Part shown: positions 16,928 through 23,619 of the stretch, piece by piece
How positions within the stretch are numbered: the first letter of the stretch is position 1
Layout: the number at the start of each line of letters is the position of its first letter
Assembly (NCBI GenBank): GCA_045613065.1
Contig: JAZLAH010000010.1
Coordinates: forward strand, 1 to 39,929
DNA: 39,929 nucleotides
Direction of reading: 5' to 3'
From: Fimenecus sp045613065
Lineage (GTDB): Bacteria > Bacillota > Clostridia > Oscillospirales > Acutalibacteraceae
The notes under the pieces: model-generated
Databases searched by the model: none
Told to the model about the DNA's origin: nothing
Seen by the model: the letters and a program-made list of their open reading frames with translations, nothing else
Program-made: the position numbers and the translations under genes

Positions 16928-16956
16928 TGCCGTTGACGAAAGTCTGCGGCATTTTT
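16928..16956 (+). terminator. Intrinsic terminator of rpsT
   Basis: The stem TGCCG-GAC with GTC-CGGCA around a GAAA loop (16928-16951) is followed by a T-run, directly after the S20 stop. Confidence 0.85.
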
Positions 16957-16975
16957 CTTTTTACAATTTATTCAT

Positions 16976-17003
16976 TGACTTTTTATTAAGTTTTATATAT
17001 AAT
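16976..17003 (+). promoter_or_regulatory. Promoter of the 59-residue membrane protein gene
   Basis: TTGACT (16976-16981) and TATAAT (16998-17003) with 16-base spacing, about 35 bases before the start codon. The -10 is exact consensus and the -35 has five of six bases. Confidence 0.75.
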
Positions 17004-17036
17004 ATGTTCGTAATTAATTCTTGGAGGTTACTCACT

Positions 17037-17216
17037 ATGAAAAAGGCTTTGAAAGTTATTGCTATTATCGTTGGTATTACCGCTGTTGCAGTTGCAGCTT
17101 ATATTCTTATTAAAAAGTATGTTGACAGCAAAAGAGTTGTAATCGGTAATGATGCTGAAAATTATGTTTCTTGCTCATACTGTGATGACAGCTTTGTTTC
17201 AGAAACTGTTGCATAA
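17037..17216 (+). CDS. Small single-pass membrane protein with Cys motif, unknown
   Basis: 59 residues from ATG with TTGGAGG upstream. A Lys start and a hydrophobic helix (about 5-24, IIVGITAVAVAAYIL) are followed by KKYVDSKRVV and a short tail containing SCSYCDDS, a CxxC pair. It looks like a membrane-anchored peptide with a possible metal-binding or redox CxxC. It has its own promoter and terminator, so it is a real, independently expressed gene. No family is recognised. Confidence 0.72.
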   Translation: MKKALKVIAIIVGITAVAVAAYILIKKYVDSKRVVIGNDAENYVSCSYCDDSFVSETVA

Positions 17217-17235
17217 TCAAAATCGTATATTATTT

Positions 17236-17266
17236 AAGGACTGTTCTTTGTGAGCAGTCCTTTTTT
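17236..17266 (+). terminator. Intrinsic terminator of the small membrane protein gene
   Basis: Stem AAGGACTG/CAGTCCTT (17236-17243 with 17255-17262) followed by TTTTTT. Confidence 0.88.
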
Positions 17267-17295
17267 GTTATTGTGAAAGAACAAGGTTCCGGGGT

Positions 17296-17326
17296 ACCCG
17301 TCCGCATTTTCAATGCGTTGACGGGT
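17296..17326 (-). terminator. GC-rich hairpin downstream of spoVAE
   Basis: The strong stem ACCCGTC/GACGGGT encloses a second stem CGCATT/AATGCG (17296-17326). It starts just after the spoVAE stop on the minus strand. No long U-tract follows, so it may be a terminator or a stable 3'-end structure. It is much more GC-rich than its surroundings. Confidence 0.6.
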
Positions 17327-17333
17327 CGGGTTC

Positions 17334-17687
17334 TTACTTTGATTTTGGTTTTGTAATAAAGGATACAATTAAGCCACAAACCATAGCAACAGTTATTCCT
17401 ACCGATGCAGACGATAAAGGTCCTGTCAGAATACCCAAAGCACCATCCTTACGGATTGCTTCCTTTGTTCCCTGTACAAGGGTATTTCCAAACCCGGTAA
17501 GTGGCACAGTTGCACCTGCACCTGCCCATTCAACTAATGGTTGATAAACGCCAAGTCCTCCAAGTATAACGCCTATTACAACAAAAGACACAAGAATTCT
17601 TGCAGGAGTGAGTTTTGTATAATCAATAAGAAGTTGACCAATTACGCAAATAAGTCCACCAATTAAAAATGCTTTCAAGAAATCCAT
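17334..17687 (-). CDS. spoVAE: Stage V sporulation protein AE
   Basis: 117 residues with three or four membrane helices and the family signature: AFLIGGLICVIGQLLIDYTK near the N-terminus, LTPARILV, and GAGATVPLTGFGNTL in the middle. It is a component of the SpoVA complex that moves dipicolinic acid across the spore inner membrane. The ATG at 17687 has GGGAGGAATATCA upstream, so I take it rather than a GTG five codons before. spoVAC and spoVAD, normally adjacent, are not present here. Confidence 0.93.
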   Translation of the reverse strand: MDFLKAFLIGGLICVIGQLLIDYTKLTPARILVSFVVIGVILGGLGVYQPLVEWAGAGATVPLTGFGNTLVQGTKEAIRKDGALGILTGPLSSASVGITVAMVCGLIVSFITKPKSK

Positions 17688-17836
17688 TGATATTCCTCCC
17701 ACATGTATTATGTGAGGAAAAATTTTTATTATACAAAAATATATATTTCAAAAAAGCTTCCACCAGAACATTTTGTATATATATCTTATATTTTATAAAC
17801 AAAACACAATATTTTGTGTATTTTTCCTTTTTTCTA

Positions 17837-17865
17837 TTGACAGAACAACTCATTAGTTTTATAAT
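17837..17865 (+). promoter_or_regulatory. Consensus sigma-A promoter of the secreted hydrolase gene
   Basis: TTGACA (17837-17842), 17 bases, TATAAT (17860-17865): a complete match to consensus, 40 bases before the start codon at 17906. This suggests strong vegetative expression unless a regulator acts. Confidence 0.85.
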
Positions 17866-17905
17866 CATTCTGTTAGTTTAAATACATTTAAAGGAAGTGC
17901 TAATT

Positions 17906-19555
17906 ATGAAAAAAATAGTTTCTGTATTGCTTGCCGTTGTGCTTGCTGTCAGTTCTGTAATCACATGTTTTGCATGGGTTCATATAGACGAGAGTAACAG
18001 CCAGATTCCTGTTATCAGAATTTCAGGTGACGGTGAACCACTTTATGACCAGGATGGTAATAAAATATTTCATTATAAAGATATTGTTAAACTTGTTTCA
18101 GGTGACGGAGAAAACGATTCAGCCAACAGTGAAATGTACAAGTCAATGGCATCAACTCTTCTTCCGGCAATGGCAAAAGGTGTTTTAACTGATAATTGGG
18201 ACGACTTTTATAACGGTCTTGAAACAGAAATAAGCAAGATTTTTGCTAACTCTTTACTTGACGAAAATGGTAATGTAACAAACAATTCAGGTCTTTCTGA
18301 AAAACGTAAACAGGAAATGGCAAACAAAAGAACATATAGCCAAAAGGGTGATAAAGGTTATTTCAGTTTAGATGATTATTGGTTCCATTATGACTGGCGA
18401 CTTGACCCTATGGAAACCGCTGATGAATTTAATTCATTTGTCAAGGACATCAAGAATGCAACCGGTTGTGAAAAGGTTGGTATTGCAGCATCATGCCTTG
18501 GTACAAATATTGTAATGGCTTATGTTGCAAAATATGGTGTTGAAGATATTCAGGGTATTGGTATGGATGGCAGTGTTGTTGGTGGTGCAGAAATTCTTAG
18601 TGAGGTTATCTGCGCAAAGTTTGATATTACACCTCCTGCAGTTCTTCGTATTCTTCATGACGTTGAAGGTCTTGGTATGTTCAGTGTCAGTGAATTTGTA
18701 ATGGCAACACTCGAAATGCTTACTCAGACAGGTATTCTTGAAGGCGTAATCAGCACAACTGAAAATCTCTTGTACGATAAGCTTGTTAAAGGTACAACAT
18801 CTGCTCTTGCTCTTTCAACATTCTACACATGGCCTAACTATTGGGCTTGCGTATCACCTGAAGATTATGAATCAGCTAAATATTATGTATTTGGTGAAGA
18901 AGGCAGTGAAAAGAGAGTAAAATACGCAGGTCTTATCAGTAAACTTGATAATTATGATAAGGAAGTCCGTCAGAGAGTTCCTGAACTTCTCCAAAAAATC
19001 AAAGATGGTGGTGCAAATTTATGTATTATCTCAAAATATGGCTTCCAGATAATTCCTATCTGTGCAAGTTCTGATGTGGTTTCAGACCAGTTTGCTTCTG
19101 TGAAGCGTTCATCATTCGGTGCAACAACACCTACTATTTATGAAACACTTTCAGACGAATACATTGCTATGAGAGAAGCTGAAGGTAAAGGCAAATACAT
19201 TTCTCCTGATAAAATGATTGATGCATCAACATGTATTTACCCTGATTACACATGGTTTATAAAGGGTTCAAGTCATTCCAACTGGACAACATATGAGCGT
19301 AAGATTATGTATGATGTTGCATCTGCCGATAGACAGCTGACACATGACGATTTCCCATATACTCAGTTTATGGTTTACGATACTCCAAGTGAAACACTTT
19401 ATCCAATGACTGAAGAAAACTGTCATACTGAATTTTGGGATGCTGACCCGGACATTTATAAGCCGGTTTCATACTTTGATAGATTAAAAGTTGCAATAAA
19501 AGCAATTTCAGTATGGTTCCCGCTCTTCATTGAACAAATTACAAAAAACATGTAA
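17906..19555 (+). CDS. Secreted LCAT-like alpha/beta hydrolase
   Basis: 549 residues from ATG with AAAGGAAG upstream. The N-terminus MKKIVSVLLAVVLAVSSVIT is a signal peptide ending near CFA, so the protein is exported. Residues 162-165 read YDWR (FHYDWRLDP), the motif found in lecithin:cholesterol acyltransferase-like lipases. A predicted nucleophile elbow follows at 194-199 (AASCLG), with serine 196 in place of the usual GxSxG. A possible catalytic histidine is in the SSHSNWT segment near the C-terminus. Substrate is unknown; a lipid or ester is inferred. It stands alone between a consensus promoter and a strong terminator. Confidence 0.68.
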   Translation: MKKIVSVLLAVVLAVSSVITCFAWVHIDESNSQIPVIRISGDGEPLYDQDGNKIFHYKDIVKLVSGDGENDSANSEMYKSMASTLLPAMAKGVLTDNWDDFYNGLETEISKIFANSLLDENGNVTNNSGLSEKRKQEMANKRTYSQKGDKGYFSLDDYWFHYDWRLDPMETADEFNSFVKDIKNATGCEKVGIAASCLGTNIVMAYVAKYGVEDIQGIGMDGSVVGGAEILSEVICAKFDITPPAVLRILHDVEGLGMFSVSEFVMATLEMLTQTGILEGVISTTENLLYDKLVKGTTSALALSTFYTWPNYWACVSPEDYESAKYYVFGEEGSEKRVKYAGLISKLDNYDKEVRQRVPELLQKIKDGGANLCIISKYGFQIIPICASSDVVSDQFASVKRSSFGATTPTIYETLSDEYIAMREAEGKGKYISPDKMIDASTCIYPDYTWFIKGSSHSNWTTYERKIMYDVASADRQLTHDDFPYTQFMVYDTPSETLYPMTEENCHTEFWDADPDIYKPVSYFDRLKVAIKAISVWFPLFIEQITKNM

Positions 19556-19570
19556 AATAAAAGAAATCAA

Positions 19571-19600
19571 AAAAGGTCCAGCGTTATGCTGGACCTTTTT
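19571..19600 (+). terminator. Intrinsic terminator of the hydrolase gene
   Basis: Perfect GGTCCAGC/GCTGGACC stem (19575-19582 with 19588-19595), flanked by AAAA and TTTTT. Confidence 0.95.
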
Positions 19601-19692
19601 CTGTTAAAAAATCGCACTCCAAATAAGGGTGCGAATCCGTATAATATAAAAAATTTATATCAATTTTAGTTAATAGTTAATAGGTAGAAAGT

Positions 19693-19726
19693 AAAAAAAC
19701 GACAAAGCTCTGACGAGCCTTGTCGT
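19693..19726 (-). terminator. Intrinsic terminator of tRNA-Leu
   Basis: On the minus strand an ACGACAA-GCTC stem (19699-19726) is followed by seven U residues, 5 bases after the tRNA CCA end. Confidence 0.93.
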
Positions 19727-19730
19727 TTTT

Positions 19731-19817
19731 TGGTGCCGGTGACCGGGGTCGAACCGGTACGGTATCGCTACCACTGGATTTTGAGTCCAGCACGTCTGCC
19801 AATTCCATCACACCGGC
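19731..19817 (-). tRNA. tRNA-Leu, anticodon CAA
   Basis: The minus strand folds into a class II tRNA of 87 bases. The acceptor stem is GCCGGTG/CACCGGC with an encoded CCA (19731-19733). The anticodon stem CTGGA/TCCAG surrounds loop CTCAAAA, giving CAA, which reads UUG. A long variable arm (GGTAGCGATACCG region) is typical of leucine tRNA, and the T-arm is CCGGTTCGACCCCGG. A promoter and a terminator flank it tightly. Confidence 0.97.
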
Positions 19818-19834
19818 AAATATGTGACCTTGAT

Positions 19835-19863
19835 ATTATATGCAATTCACAACAAAAAGTCAA
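19835..19863 (-). promoter_or_regulatory. Promoter of tRNA-Leu
   Basis: TTGACT (19858-19863) and TATAAT (19835-19840) on the minus strand, 17 bases apart and 17 bases before the mature tRNA 5' end. This leaves a leader of about 10 bases for RNase P. Confidence 0.88.
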
Positions 19864-19907
19864 GAGTCACAGAAAACTTTTTATTCTTTTATTTTGTATT
19901 GATATAA

Positions 19908-20639
19908 CTAATCAAATATATATTTATATTTATCACTTTTTCTGAAAGAAAAGAAATCGGAACCATTACCAATGATTATATGGTCACTTATTCTCAGACT
20001 AACCTTTTGCATAAGATTAACCATTCCTATTGTAGCATCAATATCTTTTCTTGAAGGAGCAACAACACCTGAAGGATGATTATGTACTAATATTATGCTC
20101 GATGCATTGCAATTAAGAGCTATCTCCATAATCTTTCGTGTATTCAACGGTGCTATGTTTACAATTCCTTCACTTACCTGAGTGAAATTAAGTACTCTAC
20201 AATTTGAATCAAGACATAACACATACATTTTTTCATTGGTAACACCCTTGAAATAAGATGCAACATATTCGGCTACACGTTTACTTGTATCAAGAATTGC
20301 ATCATCATTATTAATCTTATCAACTTCATACTTTTTAAAAAGTTCAGGTATCATTTTAATTAGCGTTGCAGAACGTTCACCAATACCTTTTACACTACAC
20401 AAGTCTTCAAAACTTGCGTCAAAAACACCTGAAAGCGAACCAAAAGTATCGATAAGATTATGTGCTTCTACATTTGTATCTTTTAAAGGCACAGAATAAA
20501 ACAATAAAAGTTCAAGAACATTATGGTCCTGAAAATTTTCAAGTCCTTCGCTTAAAAACCTTTGTCGTAATCTTTCTCGATGACCTTCATGAACATTTCT
20601 TGGCTTTTTATTATCTGTATTCTCAGATTTTTTTGCCAT
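19908..20639 (-). CDS. radC: RadC family JAB-domain protein
   Basis: 243 residues. The N-terminal part (HREERLRQRF-like GHRERLRQRFLSEG, then a helix-hairpin-helix at about 75-95, SVKGIGERSATLI) is followed by a JAB1/MPN metalloprotease-like domain. That has the motif HNHPSGVVAPSRKD, giving the His-x-His and Asp ligands. The family is named for a DNA repair phenotype that was later disputed; its true role is unknown. It is the last gene of the metF operon, starting one base after the upstream stop. Confidence 0.93.
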   Translation of the reverse strand: MAKKSENTDNKKPRNVHEGHRERLRQRFLSEGLENFQDHNVLELLLFYSVPLKDTNVEAHNLIDTFGSLSGVFDASFEDLCSVKGIGERSATLIKMIPELFKKYEVDKINNDDAILDTSKRVAEYVASYFKGVTNEKMYVLCLDSNCRVLNFTQVSEGIVNIAPLNTRKIMEIALNCNASSIILVHNHPSGVVAPSRKDIDATIGMVNLMQKVSLRISDHIIIGNGSDFFSFRKSDKYKYIFD

Positions 20640-20640
20640 C

Positions 20641-21186
20641 CTACTTAAACACCCTTTTTACATATTTTCTCCATCTGTAAAGATAGATTGAAACAAGTCT
20701 TGTAAGTGCGACATCATACATCACAAACAAGATATTTCCAGCAAATAATAACAATGGTAATGCAAATTTACCAAAGGATTCAACATCTTCAAAGGAAATC
20801 ATAAATATTTTTGTCACAATAAAATAAGATGATACCATTGCAACATTGAAAATCAGATATTTTACTATCCAACAAACAAAACCTTTAATATATTTTTCCA
20901 ATATACTTTTTAAAATCGGATAATATCCAAAAAATGTTACATACATTATTGCAGCTTCTTTATTACCCAAAAGAAAGAGGGAAATAATACTGACAGCAAC
21001 GTATATAAGTCCAGCAAACTCCTGACCAAACTCCACTACAAGCATCATCAATAATGCACCAGTTATCATAGGAATCGCATAAACCAGAGTTGATGTTACT
21101 CCCGCCAAAATCATAAGCAAAAGTGACAAGGCAGCAATTACACCACCCAATGCCACTTTAAACGAAAGAATCTTTCTTTTATTCAT
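20641..21186 (-). CDS. Integral membrane protein, ECF S-component-like, unknown substrate
   Basis: 181 residues with about five to six hydrophobic helices and a basic C-terminus (YLYRWRKYVKRVFK). The N-terminal FKVALGGVIAALSLLLMIL resembles the first helix of ECF transporter substrate-binding (S) components. No A or T subunit lies nearby, so this is only a resemblance. It starts two bases after the J-like gene stop, so it is a tight operon partner. I cannot name a family with confidence. Confidence 0.6.
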   Translation of the reverse strand: MNKRKILSFKVALGGVIAALSLLLMILAGVTSTLVYAIPMITGALLMMLVVEFGQEFAGLIYVAVSIISLFLLGNKEAAIMYVTFFGYYPILKSILEKYIKGFVCWIVKYLIFNVAMVSSYFIVTKIFMISFEDVESFGKFALPLLLFAGNILFVMYDVALTRLVSIYLYRWRKYVKRVFK

Positions 21187-21187
21187 A

Positions 21188-21775
21188 TCAACAACACGGA
21201 ATCAAATTCCCACCACAACACTCACAACAACAATCGGCACAAAGAAGTCCTGAACAGATATTACAAACATCACCATTACTTGTTTTTTGTGTTGTTCTGT
21301 ATCCACCACGTGAATTGTTGTTTAATGAATTAAATGCTGCTGCATACTCCTGATTTGACGGATCAAGTGAACAAGCAGTCTGAAAACTACTATATGCTTC
21401 GTTAAGCCAACCTCGACGTTGATGAACAACACCCTTAAGATAATGCCATTCAGCACTTCTCAACTGAGTCGGTACACCATTAAGAATTGTTTCTGCATCA
21501 TCAATACGACCTGAATTTATACACTGACGAACATCAGTAAACTGTGAATAATCATTATAATTGTTCTGACTATGATTTTCTGCGTATGCAGTTGTTCCTC
21601 TTAATTCATTAAGGACAGCATCATACGCATTATTTAGTTCATTCATTCTGTATGTTTTTTCACTATCAGGAATGTTTGCATTTGTGATTTCACCAGCAAT
21701 TCTTCTGTATGCGTCCATTATATCCTTTTCAGTCGCATTTCTGCTGACACCAAGATACTCATAAGGATTATTCAT
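21188..21775 (-). CDS. J-domain-like protein lacking HPD, with a TPR-like region and a Cys-rich tail
   Basis: 195 residues. Residues 3-57 align with a J domain: NPYEYLGVSRNATEKDIMDAYRRIA, then a third helix YRMNELNNAYDAVLNEL. The HPD tripeptide that activates DnaK ATPase is replaced by ITNANIP. A TPR-like helical repeat follows at about 82-150. The last 25 residues hold ten cysteines (171, 174, 179, 182-184, 186-187, 194-195), likely a metal-binding end. The ATG at 21775, with AGAGGTG upstream, overlaps the DUF5685 stop by eight bases. It is probably not a classical DnaK co-chaperone. Confidence 0.75.
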   Translation of the reverse strand: MNNPYEYLGVSRNATEKDIMDAYRRIAGEITNANIPDSEKTYRMNELNNAYDAVLNELRGTTAYAENHSQNNYNDYSQFTDVRQCINSGRIDDAETILNGVPTQLRSAEWHYLKGVVHQRRGWLNEAYSSFQTACSLDPSNQEYAAAFNSLNNNSRGGYRTTQKTSNGDVCNICSGLLCADCCCECCGGNLIPCC

Positions 21776-22613
21776 TAACTTCACCTCTGTACTTCTGAAT
21801 TATCTTATCCATCCGAAGACTTAATCCATCATATATAATATTTTCAATAATTGAAGAAAAATTATTGAAATTCTGTTTGTTAAAAGTTTCTGTCAATGCA
21901 CCGATTGACATATTAATTGTATGAGTCGAAACCTCCACAATATCATCACAGTTTTTAAAAGGATTAAAGGTATTCTCTTTTAAATCCTTTTTATAGTCAT
22001 CAAAAGCGTCAAGAAAATACACTACTCGACCAAGTTGATACCCAAACTGCTTTGCATTTTCTTTGTTATCCCCTGTTTCGCCATAAGCGAAAAGTTCAGA
22101 TAAAATATCTGCTGTAGGATGTGCTGATTTGTCAAGAGATATATTTTTATCCATTTCAATTGCAAATTGTTGAGCCATTCCTTTGTTTACAATTTCAAAA
22201 ATATCAGGATACTTCTTTTTTGCTTTATTTTTAATTAAACAAAAATACGGATAAATAATATATAAAACAATCCTTTTGAAAAAATTACTGTCGTGAAGAT
22301 TATCCACAAGCTTAAAATATGCAAGAATTACTGTTATTGCACACGCAAGCTTATAAATATTACTTTCACAAGTAATTTTCATACATTTTTTACAAGGATT
22401 AAAAGAGCATCGGGATTTTGAAACACCGACTTTATCTTCCGATAAACCAAGTTTATACATCACATAAAATGCACCGTCATAACTTAAAAGAAATCGTGAT
22501 AAAAACCCGTATTCCTTACCCATTTCCTTACAAAGAGTGCAATAAATGCCTTTGTAAGCTTCATACTCTTTTATTTTAAGTTCAGGTTTATTTATAGTTA
22601 CATATCCGAACAT
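21768..22613 (-). CDS. DUF5685 family protein with two DxxxD motifs
   Basis: 281 residues, largely helical. The N-terminus MFGYVTINKPELKIKEYEAY and the cysteine pattern YCTLC and CxxxxCxxC then C match what I recall of DUF5685. Two Asp-rich motifs appear: DNLHD at 104-108 and DDYKKD at 205-210 inside GYQLGRVVYFLDAFDDYKKD, with NPF after. This arrangement resembles head-to-head isoprenyl synthases (squalene/phytoene type), which bind Mg-diphosphate through two DxxxD motifs. That link is inference. It follows metF by three bases and overlaps the J-like gene. Confidence 0.78.
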   Translation of the reverse strand: MFGYVTINKPELKIKEYEAYKGIYCTLCKEMGKEYGFLSRFLLSYDGAFYVMYKLGLSEDKVGVSKSRCSFNPCKKCMKITCESNIYKLACAITVILAYFKLVDNLHDSNFFKRIVLYIIYPYFCLIKNKAKKKYPDIFEIVNKGMAQQFAIEMDKNISLDKSAHPTADILSELFAYGETGDNKENAKQFGYQLGRVVYFLDAFDDYKKDLKENTFNPFKNCDDIVEVSTHTINMSIGALTETFNKQNFNNFSSIIENIIYDGLSLRMDKIIQKYRGEVNE

Positions 22614-22616
22614 AAA

Positions 22617-23474
22617 TTATCTTGTAATCCCCTTTAATACGGCTCTCGCAACATATGGCTTATTCATTGTATAAATATGTATTCCGTTTACACCATTCAG
22701 GAGCAAATCGTTAATTTGTTTAACGGCAAACTGGAGACCTGCTTTTTCCAGATCCTCGGGACTGTCCTTATATTTATCTAAAAAAGCAGTTACTTCATCA
22801 GGAAGTTTTGTTCCTGAAAGAGAAATAATTCTGTCAATCTGTTTTATGTTTGTAATCGGCATAACACCTGCAAAAACAGGAACAGATATTCCCTTTTTAC
22901 GCACATTTTCAATAAATGAATAAAAGACATCGTTATCGTAGAAAAGCTGTGTTATAAGAAAATCAACGCCACTATCTACTTTAATCTTAAGGTTATCAAT
23001 ATCCTTTTCAATGCTATCACACTCAGGGTGACACTCGGGATAACAAGCACCACCGATATCAAAATAACCATATTCCTTGATATACTTTACAAGCTCACAA
23101 GCATATGTATAATACTCACCATCAGGTCGTTGGAAGCCAACAGGAATATCACCACGCATTGCAAGTACATTATCAATATGATTCTCTTTTAATGTATCAA
23201 GTATTTCTTTGATTTTATCCTTTGGTGTTGATGCACAAGTGAGATGTGCTAACGCAGTTGTATCAAGCCTGTTTTTAATCAGTGATGCAATTTTTGTTGT
23301 GTATTGACTTGTTCCACCACCTGCACCATATGTAACACTCATAAAGTCAGGATTCCATGCAGCTAACTCTCTTACAGACCACTCAATACTATCAAAAGCA
23401 GAATCTGTTTTTGGAGGAAAAACCTCGAATGATATCAACTTGTCTTTAACCATTAATTTTTCAGTAATTCTCAT
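22617..23474 (-). CDS. metF: Methylenetetrahydrofolate reductase
   Basis: 285 residues of a TIM-barrel flavoprotein that reduces 5,10-methylene-THF to 5-methyl-THF, supplying methyl groups for methionine and possibly acetyl-CoA pathway carbon. Conserved features are ISFEVFPPKT at the start, FMSVTYGAGGG, LAHLTCAS and FLITQLFYD. The frame extends upstream, but ATG 23474 has AGGTG and matches the family start. The promoter lies 16 bases before the ATG, so the leader is very short and leaves no room for a SAM riboswitch. It heads the operon with DUF5685, J-like, membrane protein and radC. Confidence 0.93.
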   Translation of the reverse strand: MRITEKLMVKDKLISFEVFPPKTDSAFDSIEWSVRELAAWNPDFMSVTYGAGGGTSQYTTKIASLIKNRLDTTALAHLTCASTPKDKIKEILDTLKENHIDNVLAMRGDIPVGFQRPDGEYYTYACELVKYIKEYGYFDIGGACYPECHPECDSIEKDIDNLKIKVDSGVDFLITQLFYDNDVFYSFIENVRKKGISVPVFAGVMPITNIKQIDRIISLSGTKLPDEVTAFLDKYKDSPEDLEKAGLQFAVKQINDLLLNGVNGIHIYTMNKPYVARAVLKGITR

Positions 23475-23490
23475 TTCATTCACCTGTAAT

Positions 23491-23519
23491 ATAATAGCAC
23501 ATTCGCATTTTTTTAGCAA
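23491..23519 (-). promoter_or_regulatory. Promoter for the metF operon
   Basis: TTGCTA (23514-23519) and TATTAT (23491-23496) with 17-base spacing on the minus strand. Confidence 0.65.
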
Positions 23520-23579
23520 CACAATGATTATTTATTAACATATAATTTACAAAAGATTATATATTAATCATACAAAATC

Positions 23580-23606
23580 AAAAACGGCGAAGTCAAGACC
23601 CCGCCG
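23580..23606 (-). terminator. Intrinsic terminator of the redox-complex operon
   Basis: Stem CGGCG..GTC with GAC..CGCCG (23585-23606), followed on the minus strand by TTTTTGATTTTG. It lies 14 bases after the end of the fusion gene and isolates it from metF. Confidence 0.85.
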
Positions 23607-23619
23607 CACCATTGATTAT

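Noticed and set aside
19612..19640. TCGCACTCC/AGGGTGCGA imperfect repeat after the hydrolase terminator
   Set aside because: One mismatch, no T-run, and a strong terminator already precedes it.
23475..23584. SAM riboswitch or T-box leader before metF (and before thrC)
   Set aside because: The metF promoter lies about 16 bases before the start, leaving no space for a leader, and no conserved riboswitch or T-box sequence is visible before either gene.
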